From: an uncultured Clostridia bacterium
GTDB taxonomy: Bacteria; Bacillota; Clostridia; TANB77; CAG-508
DNA length: 47,700 bases
Direction: 5' to 3'
Assembly: GCA_904387305.1 (NCBI GenBank)
Contig: CAJFLB010000008.1
Coordinates: 1 to 47,700 of the forward strand
This document shows, one piece after another, positions 17,039 through 25,947 of the stretch (positions are counted from its first letter, which is position 1; each line of letters starts with the position of its first letter). Made by a program: the position numbers and the translations under genes. The notes under the pieces were generated by a model. The model worked only from the letters and a program-made list of their open reading frames with translations, did no database searches and was not told the origin of the DNA.

Positions 17039-18532
17039 TTATATATGTAATATTTTTCTTAATTCATTATAATCTACCTTTGTACTATGTCTTTTATCTA
17101 CCGGTATTTTCGGAACATATTTGATTTCATCAATCTTTTCAAATGGAATGGCTTTTTTGATTTCTTCTGCTGGTGTTTTTTCATTATTTTCCAATACCAA
17201 AATCAATTTTGAATCATTTTCAAAGACTGCTGTCTTTCCAATTGCAAATTTTGCATGTAAAGCTGCTTCAATATGAAAATATGGTTCTTTTACTCTTCCT
17301 CTTAACCATAACCTTCCTTTTTCATCAATTTGTCCCATATCTCCTGTTCTGTGATATATAATATCTTCTACTGTAAATTTGTTTTCTTTATCACCTATAC
17401 CTCCAACATATCCTTTTAGCACATTCTCTCCTGTTACAACAATCTCTCCTACTTCATTTGTTTGTAAATTTGAAAATCCGTCCTTTGTGATAGTTCCGAT
17501 TGGTTCTTTTTGTGGTTTTATAATTTTACATTCTTTTACGCCAACAATCTCTCCTGCTAAAATACCTCTTCCATTTTCCATATCTTTTATGTCTTGTTTT
17601 GTCATATCCTCTATATGTAATATAGCAATTGGTTCTGCTTCTGTTGAACCATATATTGTATGTATGGTTGCATTTTCAAAAACCTGTTGTAATTTTTTTA
17701 TTAAATCTAAAAATACAGCTCCTCCACCTGTATAGATTTTTTTCACATCTTTTAATTTTATATCTTTATCAATACAATAGTTTGTAATTACTTGTAATAG
17801 TCCAGGTGAAGCCATGATTCTATTAATGTTTTTATCTCTTATTTGTTTTATCAATCTTTTAGGATTAGATTTTCCTAAATTCGTAAAATTTCCATCTGCT
17901 ATGACAGTTGTAATTCCAACATAAATATTGGATAATGTAAATATAGGAATAGTGGAAAGTTCCCTATCTTTTTCTTCATAATTGGCTATTTGTTTTAATA
18001 TATTTCCTTGATTTTCTAAAAATTCATGTGTCCTTGCTGCTATCTTAGGAACACCTGTTGTTCCACTCGTATATGTTAAAATACCTGGAAAATCTTTTTC
18101 CACTTCTTCTACTACTAACTTTCTACTAAATGGCGTTTTCTTGATTTGTTTGACATCTATTTTTATTTTTAATTTTTTTAAATTTTCATTGACTTGACTG
18201 TATAAAATATATTTAGTGATTCCAACAATACCATTAATATCATCAAATTCATTTTTCTTTAATCCGCTTTTTATAAACCCTGCATCCATAAAACAAGGAA
18301 TCGCTCCTAGTGACCAAATAGAAAGTAAAGTTACATATAAATTGATTGACATAGGAACTAGTACTAACACTTTATCTCCTTTTCTGATTCCCTTACTTTT
18401 CAAATTGTCTTTAAAATTTGCTACTAAGTTATATAGCTCTGCATAAGTAATTTGTGTGTTTTTTTCGACTAAACATATTTTATCTGGCATCTTTTCATAA
18501 TTTTTGATTAGTTGATAGGCTAAATTTCTCAT
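17039..18532 (-). CDS. Acyl-AMP ligase / acyl-CoA synthetase-like enzyme
   Basis: 497 residues of the ANL adenylating superfamily. Visible motifs are A3 LTYTSGTTGVPK, A5 YGSTEAE, A7 YHRTGDMG and A10 DKRHSTKVDY, with the catalytic Lys in the C-terminal lid. It should activate a carboxylate (fatty acid or similar) as an acyl-AMP, and perhaps pass it to CoA or a protein. The sequence style recalls OleC-like and long-chain ligases more than amino-acid adenylation domains. It lies in the six-gene lipid-like operon between the GNAT and UbiA genes. AAGGGG precedes the ATG. Confidence 0.9.
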   Translation of the reverse strand: MRNLAYQLIKNYEKMPDKICLVEKNTQITYAELYNLVANFKDNLKSKGIRKGDKVLVLVPMSINLYVTLLSIWSLGAIPCFMDAGFIKSGLKKNEFDDINGIVGITKYILYSQVNENLKKLKIKIDVKQIKKTPFSRKLVVEEVEKDFPGILTYTSGTTGVPKIAARTHEFLENQGNILKQIANYEEKDRELSTIPIFTLSNIYVGITTVIADGNFTNLGKSNPKRLIKQIRDKNINRIMASPGLLQVITNYCIDKDIKLKDVKKIYTGGGAVFLDLIKKLQQVFENATIHTIYGSTEAEPIAILHIEDMTKQDIKDMENGRGILAGEIVGVKECKIIKPQKEPIGTITKDGFSNLQTNEVGEIVVTGENVLKGYVGGIGDKENKFTVEDIIYHRTGDMGQIDEKGRLWLRGRVKEPYFHIEAALHAKFAIGKTAVFENDSKLILVLENNEKTPAEEIKKAIPFEKIDEIKYVPKIPVDKRHSTKVDYNELRKILHI

Positions 18533-18583
18533 CTTTTGTCTTTCATCCCCTTCTTCCTGTTGGATTTTTAAGATGGAAAAGAA

Positions 18584-19504
18584 TTAAATTTTCTTTCCAT
18601 ACAAGGCATACTCTCGCATAAGTTCTGTTTGATTTCGTTTTGCCATTTTTTGTGAAGTGTTATTGGCATACATAAAAGCACATATCCAATTTTCAAATTC
18701 TTTCTGTTTAGCAATTTTTGCAATATCACTCATTAATACATTTCCAATGGCCAACTTTTGAAATTCTGGTATCACTGCAACCGTTTTTACAATAATTGTA
18801 CTGATTTTTTGACCTCTTTTTGCTTCTTCAAAATCTGGTATACAGAATATAAAGCCAATTTCTTTTCCATCTTTTTCAGCTAACAAGATAATGTCCTCAT
18901 CTGCTAAATGAACATAAGGTATATATTGATTTAGAAAAGATTCTTCATCAATTGGTGTATATAGCGGATTTCTTCCAAAGCTTTTTAATGAAATATGATA
19001 TATTTTCTTTAAATCTTCCATATAATTTTCTTTATTAAATTTTCTAATGGTAATACCTTCTTCTTGTATTTTTTGCCTCATCATTTCTATACTTTGAGAT
19101 TGATAAGCATTTTCCAACTTTCCTTTGGTTGAAGTATATGTATATATCTCTTGATAACCAGCTTTTAATAGTATCTCATTATCACTCATAGGATTGACAT
19201 TCTCTAATAAAAATATAGGTTCCCCATTTGACTGTTTCATTGTTCTATATTTTCCCCATGTATTTTCATTCATTGGTGCAACTATATAATGCAATCCTTT
19301 TTCTTTTAAAATTTCTTCACATTTTTCTAATAATAATGCTCCATATTGTTTGTCTAAGATTTCCATTTCTCCAATTGTTCCAATTTTTTCGTCATTTACG
19401 ATTGGTGTATTTTGAAAATAGCAAGTGGCTTTTGCTTTTTCTTCTCCATTTTCTAAAACTGTTACTTTTATAGTTTCTTGATTCTCTACAATTTCAAAAT
19501 TCAT
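18584..19504 (-). CDS. GNAT-family N-acetyltransferase
   Basis: 306 residues. The C-terminal half (~150-306) is a GNAT acyl-CoA-dependent acyltransferase fold. Motif A/B can be read as VKTVAVIPEFQKLAIGNVLM, and an acetyl-CoA-binding region follows. The N-terminal half (~1-130) has a beta-rich pattern with GALLLEKCEEILKEKG and may be a degenerate second GNAT module. As a member of the operon it may acylate an amine, such as the homoserine-derived amine that a BtaA-like enzyme would make (inference). Its RBS is weak (AAAAAAGAAG), and a long hairpin sits upstream. Confidence 0.82.
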   Translation of the reverse strand: MNFEIVENQETIKVTVLENGEEKAKATCYFQNTPIVNDEKIGTIGEMEILDKQYGALLLEKCEEILKEKGLHYIVAPMNENTWGKYRTMKQSNGEPIFLLENVNPMSDNEILLKAGYQEIYTYTSTKGKLENAYQSQSIEMMRQKIQEEGITIRKFNKENYMEDLKKIYHISLKSFGRNPLYTPIDEESFLNQYIPYVHLADEDIILLAEKDGKEIGFIFCIPDFEEAKRGQKISTIIVKTVAVIPEFQKLAIGNVLMSDIAKIAKQKEFENWICAFMYANNTSQKMAKRNQTELMREYALYGKKI

Positions 19505-19515
19505 CTTCTTTTTTC

Positions 19516-19578
19516 ATGATTTAAATCTGTTTGCTTAATATTTTATTAGTAAAATATATATTATCAGATTTAAATCAT
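19516..19578. repeat. 14-bp inverted repeat inside the lipid-like operon
   Basis: ATGATTTAAATCTG (19516-19529) and CAGATTTAAATCAT (19565-19578) are exact inverted copies. Between them is a second stem, TATTTTA / TAAAATA. It fills the gap between the kinase-like gene and the GNAT gene. It has no T tract and may be an mRNA processing or stability element. Confidence 0.55.
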
Positions 19579-19585
19579 TTTCCTC

Positions 19586-20932
19586 CTATACAATTTTAAA
19601 GTATTGGATAAAACAAATGATAGCTGTTAATACTAGCACAATTTCTGTATGCATATATCCATTTTTTATTGAAATTTCTTCTTTTTTTACCTTCTTCTTT
19701 TGTACATATATCATAAAACAACTAGCTAATAAGCATATAACCATAAGGACAATCATTGGTAAACTAGGCAATTTATGAAATACCAGATTTTGAATGACTA
19801 AACTTGGTAAAAAGATAAAACATAATCCTTTAGCAAAAGATAGAATCATACTATCTATTTCTGATAAATTAAAATAATATTTTAATCTTACAAATGTATT
19901 AATAGCTAAATGCATGCTATATACTAAACTATATATCATAAAAAATTCTGCTTTCCAACCAGTAATTGCTACAATTCCGCAAATAGCTATTCCTAAAATC
20001 ACATTGGTTTCAATAATTCTAGCATCATATAGATTATGTTGTTCCTTTTCTGTCACTTTTGGAAATCTCATAACCGTTAAAAACAAAATCAATGGTGGTA
20101 TAATGGCATATATTCCATATAATGTAATCGTTAAATATCCTACTACCAGTGTTTCAACTAATGCTAATTTGCTCCATGCCTTTACTCTGTTAGCAATGGT
20201 TACTAATATAAATATCACAACTAATATCACTAAATTCATTCTTAATTGTTCTATACCTAACCCCATATGTGTTGCCAAAAAAGCATATGTTGTTAATGGA
20301 ATCAATAGATTGTCATTTCCACTATGTGAAATCATCTCAACTAAAGCTACATTAAATCCTACAATAGTAGCAATAATTAAGGTTTCTTCTCTTCCTACAT
20401 CTGTAAATAGTAATAAAGGTACCAATGTTGCTACAAAAGCTACCATAAAAAAGATAAAGCTTCCTTCAATACTTTTAGCATCTTCATTTAGCTCTGCTAA
20501 ATTTTTCTTTCCATAATTCTTTCCAATTAATGCTGCTGCGCTGTCTGCAAAGGTTAAAATTAATATGGGAATACTATATAAAACTTTATCTCCTTTTGAT
20601 AAACAAAAAATTAGAAATACAGATATCACAAAAAAGATTTCACCTAAAGATTCTCTATCAACACTATATAATACTGTTCCTAATCCTTCTTTCAATTTTG
20701 TATGCTTTAACAAAACCAATATTGCTAAGGCAATAACTGCTAATATTCCTACAGAAAGCACATTATGAAATACGTAAGGAAATGTTAGCATAATCAATCC
20801 CATTGTCATATGTAATAGTTTTCGTTTCAATTCTGCATGTATTTGGGTCTTTTTTTCGATTATCTTTATCATACACATGGCTATCAAAAGCATACATAAA
20901 ACAAATCCAATACTTAACCACTCTATATTCAT
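19586..20932 (-). CDS. Phytol/dolichol-kinase-like integral membrane protein
   Basis: 448 residues and ~12 hydrophobic helices. The N-terminal ~210 residues match the CTP-dependent lipid-kinase/CDP-diglyceride-synthase-like family: ELKRKLLHMTMGLIML, SVDRESLGEIFF, LTFADSAAALIGKNYGKK, SIEGSFIFF and NDNLLIPL. Such enzymes phosphorylate polyprenols or phytol, or form CDP-lipids. The C-terminal ~220 residues are a further membrane domain that I cannot place, making the protein about twice the usual length of ~200-230. Its ATG directly follows the stop of the BtaA-like gene, with the RBS GAGGAGG inside that gene. Confidence 0.82.
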   Translation of the reverse strand: MNIEWLSIGFVLCMLLIAMCMIKIIEKKTQIHAELKRKLLHMTMGLIMLTFPYVFHNVLSVGILAVIALAILVLLKHTKLKEGLGTVLYSVDRESLGEIFFVISVFLIFCLSKGDKVLYSIPILILTFADSAAALIGKNYGKKNLAELNEDAKSIEGSFIFFMVAFVATLVPLLLFTDVGREETLIIATIVGFNVALVEMISHSGNDNLLIPLTTYAFLATHMGLGIEQLRMNLVILVVIFILVTIANRVKAWSKLALVETLVVGYLTITLYGIYAIIPPLILFLTVMRFPKVTEKEQHNLYDARIIETNVILGIAICGIVAITGWKAEFFMIYSLVYSMHLAINTFVRLKYYFNLSEIDSMILSFAKGLCFIFLPSLVIQNLVFHKLPSLPMIVLMVICLLASCFMIYVQKKKVKKEEISIKNGYMHTEIVLVLTAIICFIQYFKIV

Positions 20933-22084
20933 TTATATAACCTCCTCTATAATAAATTTACTATAGAAAAAGGCTTTATCTTGTTTAAATAATTCTTTTG
21001 ATTCTTTTTCCTTGTATACTAAATTATCAAAATATTTTGATGCCCTTTTATCAGCTAGCATATTCCAATAAGCAATTCTTGTTCCAGATGGTGATTTGGT
21101 AAATATCTTTTCAAAAATTTTACACATTTGCTCATCACTCATATATTCAAAGATATCACTTAAATTATATTTACTAATATAATCTATCTCTTCTTTTTGG
21201 ATAAAATCCTCAACAGAATCCTTTAACAAGTAAATTTTATCTATATTTTTCTTAATCATTTCAAAATTTTCTTTTCTATATGCTACTGGCAATACATTTT
21301 CATCATATTTTCCATTAATAATATACTGTAAATATGAATTTTCTGATGTATCTAATTCTGTGATAGCATATTTGGTTCTTTCTAAAATATGTTCAGCCAC
21401 ATTTACATGAACATAGCGAAAAAATGCTTTATCTCTACCTAATTTTCCCATAACGGTTTTAGAAAAGAATAACCTAAAAAGCATTTGCCATCTCATATTA
21501 TTCCATTTTTGATCATAGAATTGAATTCTCTCTTCTCTTGTTTTCTTTTGTAATAATTCTTCTCTTATTGATTTTTTATGAATAAATGGTAAGATTTTTT
21601 TACCAAATAGATGAAAATATTTTTCGAATTTTCCTGTATGGATAATTCCTTTTTCTACCATTTCTAAATTGCTATCTAAATATGCTCTTGTATGTTTAGA
21701 TAGTTTATCTGCAATTTTTTGGTAGATTGTAATTCTATCTTCACAATCAAAAACACCAATGAATTCCATACATTCTTGATAATCTAAATATTTATACCCT
21801 ATGATTTTTAATTCTGTACAAGCAATTTGATTTTCACTTAAATCAATTGCAAAAACTTTATTTGGATTTTTGATTAACATGCTAATTGCATTTTCTCCTG
21901 CTGATGCAATAGACAATATATTATCATTTTCATGTATATCTAATGCTTGTAATAAAATGTCTGCATCTTCCCAAACCTGTGCATATCTTAATATATCAAA
22001 TTTTGCATAATCTTCTACTTCACTTTTTACTAATTGGTTTTCTTCTAGATTTTCTTTATTTTCCACAATTTCTTTTGTACTCAT
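20933..22084 (-). CDS. BtaA-like (DUF3419) SAM-dependent 3-amino-3-carboxypropyl transferase
   Basis: 383 residues. YAQVWEDADILLQAL and ILSIASAGENAISMLI...VFAIDLSENQ match the DUF3419/BtaA family, whose founding member moves the 3-amino-3-carboxypropyl group of S-adenosylmethionine to diacylglycerol in betaine-lipid synthesis. FRYVHVNVAEHILERTKYAITEL is another family block. No BtaB-like N-methyltransferase is next to it, so a complete betaine head group is not predicted from this window. It is the first gene of the six-gene operon, with a probable promoter and an AT-rich inverted repeat in the leader. Confidence 0.87.
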   Translation of the reverse strand: MSTKEIVENKENLEENQLVKSEVEDYAKFDILRYAQVWEDADILLQALDIHENDNILSIASAGENAISMLIKNPNKVFAIDLSENQIACTELKIIGYKYLDYQECMEFIGVFDCEDRITIYQKIADKLSKHTRAYLDSNLEMVEKGIIHTGKFEKYFHLFGKKILPFIHKKSIREELLQKKTREERIQFYDQKWNNMRWQMLFRLFFSKTVMGKLGRDKAFFRYVHVNVAEHILERTKYAITELDTSENSYLQYIINGKYDENVLPVAYRKENFEMIKKNIDKIYLLKDSVEDFIQKEEIDYISKYNLSDIFEYMSDEQMCKIFEKIFTKSPSGTRIAYWNMLADKRASKYFDNLVYKEKESKELFKQDKAFFYSKFIIEEVI

Positions 22085-22118
22085 TTTTATTGCATTCCTT
22101 TCTCAAGGCATAAATCTA

Positions 22119-22150
22119 GTTGGAAAAAATTAAATTTTAATTTTTTCAAC
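22119..22150 (-). repeat. AT-rich inverted repeat in the BtaA-like gene leader
   Basis: GTTG-GAAAAAATTAAA pairs with TTTAATTTTTTC-AAC in the 5' untranslated region of the operon, between the promoter and the start codon. It could be an operator or an mRNA hairpin. Confidence 0.45.
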
Positions 22151-22184
22151 CTTCCCCTTTTTTTCTTTTTATTTCACTAATATA

Positions 22185-22213
22185 ATCCTACCATAAAACC
22201 ATTTTTTCTTCAA
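22185..22213 (-). promoter_or_regulatory. Probable promoter of the lipid-like operon
   Basis: Minus strand: TTGAAG (22208-22213), a 17-bp spacer and TAGGAT (22185-22190) with an upstream TGG. Moderate match, correctly placed. Confidence 0.45.
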
Positions 22214-22267
22214 TAAAAATTGTTTATTTGACATTTGTTTTTTCGAAAAATAGCATAAAAAATTTTT

Positions 22268-22365
22268 AAGTCAATCAGAAATTTATAAAATTTTAAATTT
22301 TTGATTGACTTTTATCAATTTATTAAAATTAAGGGTTGCCAAAATGGCACGCCCCCTTTGGCAAC
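22268..22365 (-). terminator. Two hairpins after the ABC permease
   Basis: The first stem, GTTGCCAAA / TTTGGCAAC (22335-22343 / 22357-22365), starts right after the permease stop and is locally GC-rich. The second, 22268-22285 with 22294-22311, pairs AAGTCAATCA with TGATTGACTT and more. Read on the minus strand it is followed by AAAAATTTTTTA. Together they probably end the exporter transcript. Confidence 0.6.
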
Positions 22366-22367
22366 TT

Positions 22368-24959
22368 TTAAATATTCTCTTTCCTAATGGTTTCAATAAT
22401 ATTTTGATTTTTTGTTTTCTTAACAGCATATCGCATAGTCATGAAGATAATTGCAAATACAAATATGATAGAAATCAAAATTGGTATTGTAGGAAGTTCA
22501 TAACTTGTTGTATAGACATCTGCTGTAACTATATAGATTAGATAAGATAATGCAATTCCTGCTGGCAATCCAAGAATAAGTGCTTTTAGCCCATATATAA
22601 AGCTCTCATAATGAATCATTCTCTTAAATTCTTTGTTTGTCATACCTATGGATTTTAATATCGCAAATTCTCTATTTCTAAGTGCCATATTGGTAGTTAT
22701 CGTATTAAATATATTAGTTACACCAATAACACTAATCACAGCTATGAATCCATATACAAATATCGATACAATTAGATTCATATTTCTTGCTGCCCTTACA
22801 TTCTCTTCTGCATTATAAATATTATCTTGATTGGTTTTATCAATTTCTACAATTTCCTCTTGTAATTTATATGGGTCTTCTGCATTTATATGCATAGCAA
22901 CAACATTATGTTCAAAGTTTTCCATCATTTCATCTGAGATAATAATAATCGGATGTGTATCTTCTTGAAAAGATAGGCCTAATGGATATTTATCTGCTCT
23001 TTTAGCAATTTTAATACTTCCTTTTTCTGTTAAATTTCCTTCTTCATCTTGCATTTTATAATATTCTAATGTATCTCCCGCATTTAAATTCGTTAGATTT
23101 GTTTCTACTCGTTTGACACCATCTCTTCCCTCTTCATATTCATATAAAATTCTTGTATCAGAAAGAATTGCTTCATCTTTTACTTCATCATAATTTAATC
23201 CTAATTCTGCTACATAATTTCTATAAGCTTCATCACCAAGTGAATAAATAATAAGTATGGTATTCACTTCTTCTGAATAATATTCTAATGCTTCCTCTGT
23301 ATATATATCAGGATTATCCATATGTACATATGTATCTTTTAAAATCATATATTCTTTGATTCCATCTAAATCTTTAATTTTATTAAAATAAGCTTCTTTT
23401 TCTTCTTCTTGATTATTACTATATACCGTTAAATTAATTCTTGAATCTGGATATTTTAAAGAAGATAATCCAAATACACTTTCCGCAAAAGCATTCATAG
23501 AGATAAATAAGATAATACTTAGACATATGGAAAATATAGTTGTTCTATATCTTTTTCTACTTCTTCTAAAATTCTTTCTGGCAATCACGCCTTCTATTCC
23601 AAATATTTTTTTCGTTAGTTTATATTCCTTATGTTTATGCTTATTCTTTTTTACTTTTACATCTGAACTTTCTCTTATAGCATCAATTGGTGATATTTTT
23701 CCTGCACGATAACTTGGTCTAATTAGTGAGATGATAATCATAACAATGGATACAATGATTGCAACGATAATTGCTCCCCATGATATGGTTAACTGTAATT
23801 CAAAATTATCAATTAATGGTGTACTTCCTGAATTGATAATTCCATTAACAATTGCTAACACGATTCCTATTGCTACAATGCCAATTACAATTCCTAATGG
23901 TATAGAAATTAGACCTAATATAGCACCTTCAAAAAAGATACTTTTTCTAATTTGTTTTGCCGTTGCTCCTACACTTGCTATCATTCCTAATTCTCTTGTT
24001 TTTTCTGTAAGAGATATACTAAAACTATTCTTGATAACAAAGGCAGAAGTCAAAACAATAATGCCAATTACAATAACTAACATCGTTATCACAAAAGTTT
24101 CTACTCTATCACTTTTGAAAATTCCCATGTAATATAATAAATCTTGGTTTTCAGAAATATTTGTCTCGTCAATTTGTAAATCATTTTTCAAATAATCTTC
24201 AAAGTCATATACTTCTGTTGGATCTTTTAATATAATAGACATATTTACATTTTTGGTATCATCAATCTTGTCTAATTTTGTTATCATGGTATACCCTGGA
24301 GCAGAATAACTCTCACTATTTAATCGTTCCATGATACCTACAATTGTATATGTTTTTTTAGTACTTGCAACAAATGTTTCTTGTTCTAAATCATCTTCAA
24401 TTCCACTTTCTTTTCTATCTAATCTATCTTGGTCTGTATAATATGGATTGGTTTGATTTAATATATATTCTCCTTTATATCGATTACCAATATCAAATTC
24501 TATGGTATCACCAACATTCCACTCTACTTTTCCATTTTGAATAACATGTTCTGGTATCACAATCTCATTTTCATTTTCTGGTAATCTTCCTTCTACTAAG
24601 ACAATTCCTCCATTTTGCAAAAGTTTTTCATCATATCCTTCAATATAGGCATAAGGTTTGTTTTCATTTTGAGATTCTTCTAATGGTGCATATCCAATCT
24701 CTTGTGATATTTGTAATTCCTCTATTTTTGCATTATTCTCCAAATATTTTTCATTTTCTTTTGATACATCTTGTACACGAATATGATAATTTCCATTTGT
24801 TTTGATTTCTCTTTCTACCATTGTTTTCTGAATACTAACTGTAAATGTAGTGATTGCACATATTAAAGCAACAGAAAGAGAAATTCCAATAATAGTAACA
24901 ATGGTTCTTTTTTTATTTAATTTTAAATTTTTGAGTGTCAATGTATTTAAAATTTTCAT
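22368..24959 (-). CDS. ABC transporter permease, FtsX/MacB type
   Basis: 863 residues with two FtsX-like halves. An N-terminal helix (~18-38) is followed by a large extracellular domain (~40-285) and three helices (~285-410). A cytoplasmic linker, a second membrane/extracellular unit (~460-740) and three C-terminal helices follow. This layout fits permeases that export antimicrobial peptides or lipoproteins or act as mechanotransmitters, and differs from the ~650-residue 10-helix BceB type. It is paired with the ATPase gene directly upstream (13-nt gap) and with a two-component system further upstream, the usual arrangement for envelope-stress or peptide-antibiotic sensing. The substrate is unknown. 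Confidence 0.92.
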   Translation of the reverse strand: MKILNTLTLKNLKLNKKRTIVTIIGISLSVALICAITTFTVSIQKTMVEREIKTNGNYHIRVQDVSKENEKYLENNAKIEELQISQEIGYAPLEESQNENKPYAYIEGYDEKLLQNGGIVLVEGRLPENENEIVIPEHVIQNGKVEWNVGDTIEFDIGNRYKGEYILNQTNPYYTDQDRLDRKESGIEDDLEQETFVASTKKTYTIVGIMERLNSESYSAPGYTMITKLDKIDDTKNVNMSIILKDPTEVYDFEDYLKNDLQIDETNISENQDLLYYMGIFKSDRVETFVITMLVIVIGIIVLTSAFVIKNSFSISLTEKTRELGMIASVGATAKQIRKSIFFEGAILGLISIPLGIVIGIVAIGIVLAIVNGIINSGSTPLIDNFELQLTISWGAIIVAIIVSIVMIIISLIRPSYRAGKISPIDAIRESSDVKVKKNKHKHKEYKLTKKIFGIEGVIARKNFRRSRKRYRTTIFSICLSIILFISMNAFAESVFGLSSLKYPDSRINLTVYSNNQEEEKEAYFNKIKDLDGIKEYMILKDTYVHMDNPDIYTEEALEYYSEEVNTILIIYSLGDEAYRNYVAELGLNYDEVKDEAILSDTRILYEYEEGRDGVKRVETNLTNLNAGDTLEYYKMQDEEGNLTEKGSIKIAKRADKYPLGLSFQEDTHPIIIISDEMMENFEHNVVAMHINAEDPYKLQEEIVEIDKTNQDNIYNAEENVRAARNMNLIVSIFVYGFIAVISVIGVTNIFNTITTNMALRNREFAILKSIGMTNKEFKRMIHYESFIYGLKALILGLPAGIALSYLIYIVTADVYTTSYELPTIPILISIIFVFAIIFMTMRYAVKKTKNQNIIETIRKENI

Positions 24960-24972
24960 TCTTTTCTCCCCT

Positions 24973-25653
24973 TTACTTTATTTTCTCATCACTAATTAAC
25001 TTTCCATCTTGTATTGTAATAATTCTATCTGCTTCTAGAGCAATATTTTCATCATGTGTAATCACAATTAAAGTTTGATTATATTTCTGATTCGATACTT
25101 TTAATAAATCAATAATTTCTCTTGAAACTTTACTATCCAAATTTCCAGTTGGTTCATCTGCTAATACAATACTTGGATGATTAATCATAGCCCTTCCAAT
25201 GGAAACTCTTTGTTGTTGTCCTCCTGATAACTCATTTGGTAAGTGATTAATTCTTTTTTCTAGTCCAAGGATATATAACAATTCATTTAATCGCTTTTCA
25301 TCTACCTTTTGCCCATCTAAATCACATGGCAATGTAATATTTTCTTTTACATTTAGTATAGGAATTAAGTTGTAAAATTGATAGATAAGTCCCACTTGTC
25401 TTCTTCTGAAAATTGCTAAATTATCATTATTTAAAGAATAGATATCTGTTCCATTAATGTATACCTTTCCACTTGTTGGTTTATCTACCCCTCCGATTAA
25501 ATGTAATAAGGTGGATTTTCCACTTCCAGAAGCACCTACAATCGCTACAAATTCTCCTTTTTTCACACTAAAAGACACATTGTCTAATGCAACAACCTCT
25601 GTATCTTTTTTACCATATTTTTTAGTTAGATTTTCTACTTTTAATATTTCCAT
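24973..25653 (-). CDS. ABC transporter ATPase, LolD/MacB family
   Basis: About 226 residues. Walker A GASGSGKST, Q-loop YQFYNL, signature LSGGQQQRVSIGRA, Walker B IVLADEPTGNLD and switch His ITHDEN are all intact. I place the start at ATG 25653 (MEILKVENL), 6-7 nt after AAAGGAG, rather than the upstream TTG. It powers the adjacent FtsX-type permease. A probable response-regulator operator lies upstream. Confidence 0.96.
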   Translation of the reverse strand: MEILKVENLTKKYGKKDTEVVALDNVSFSVKKGEFVAIVGASGSGKSTLLHLIGGVDKPTSGKVYINGTDIYSLNNDNLAIFRRRQVGLIYQFYNLIPILNVKENITLPCDLDGQKVDEKRLNELLYILGLEKRINHLPNELSGGQQQRVSIGRAMINHPSIVLADEPTGNLDSKVSREIIDLLKVSNQKYNQTLIVITHDENIALEADRIITIQDGKLISDEKIK

Positions 25654-25799
25654 AAACAATCTCCTTTCTTTAATTAAGTAAAACAGGTCAAATCTCGCTT
25701 CTTTATGACTTTTCTTATTTATCTACTTGCTTTTTAATTATCAAAGAAGCATAAAGATTTGTTGGCATAAAAAATTACTTTTTGCTATCTAATAAAAAT

Positions 25800-25853
25800 G
25801 TCACTTTTATTGTTAGTATTATATTACTACATAAAAGTGACTCTAAAATGACT
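25800..25853 (-). promoter_or_regulatory. Exporter promoter with palindrome and direct-repeat operator
   Basis: On the minus strand there is a perfect TATAAT (25818-25823) but no good -35. Instead two TGAC/GTCA half-sites lie exactly 11 bp apart (25838-25841 and 25849-25852), the spacing typical of OmpR-family activators bound next to a weak -35. Exact inverted repeats GTCACTTTTAT (25800-25810) and ATAAAAGTGAC (25831-25841) flank the -10. The linked response regulator is the obvious candidate binder (inference). Confidence 0.6.
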
Positions 25854-25856
25854 TTA

Positions 25857-25904
25857 AAAAAAGAAGAGAATTTTTAAGAAATTCTTAATAAATTCCTCTT
25901 CTGA
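25857..25904 (-). terminator. Intrinsic terminator of the two-component operon
   Basis: Minus strand: AGAAGAGGAATTT pairs with AAATTCTCTTCT and is followed by a 7-T run, ~40 nt past the kinase stop and before the exporter promoter. Confidence 0.8.
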
Positions 25905-25930
25905 TTTTATTATAAAAAAATTTGTACGTT

Positions 25931-25945
25931 GAAATCTTTGATTTC
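25931..25945. repeat. Second copy of the GAAATC-TTT-GATTTC hairpin core
   Basis: This matches the core of the element at 6440-6471 with partial similarity on both sides (GTACGT before, TTTCTT after). The outer stem has decayed. It lies directly downstream of the histidine kinase stop. Confidence 0.5.
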
Positions 25946-25947
25946 AT

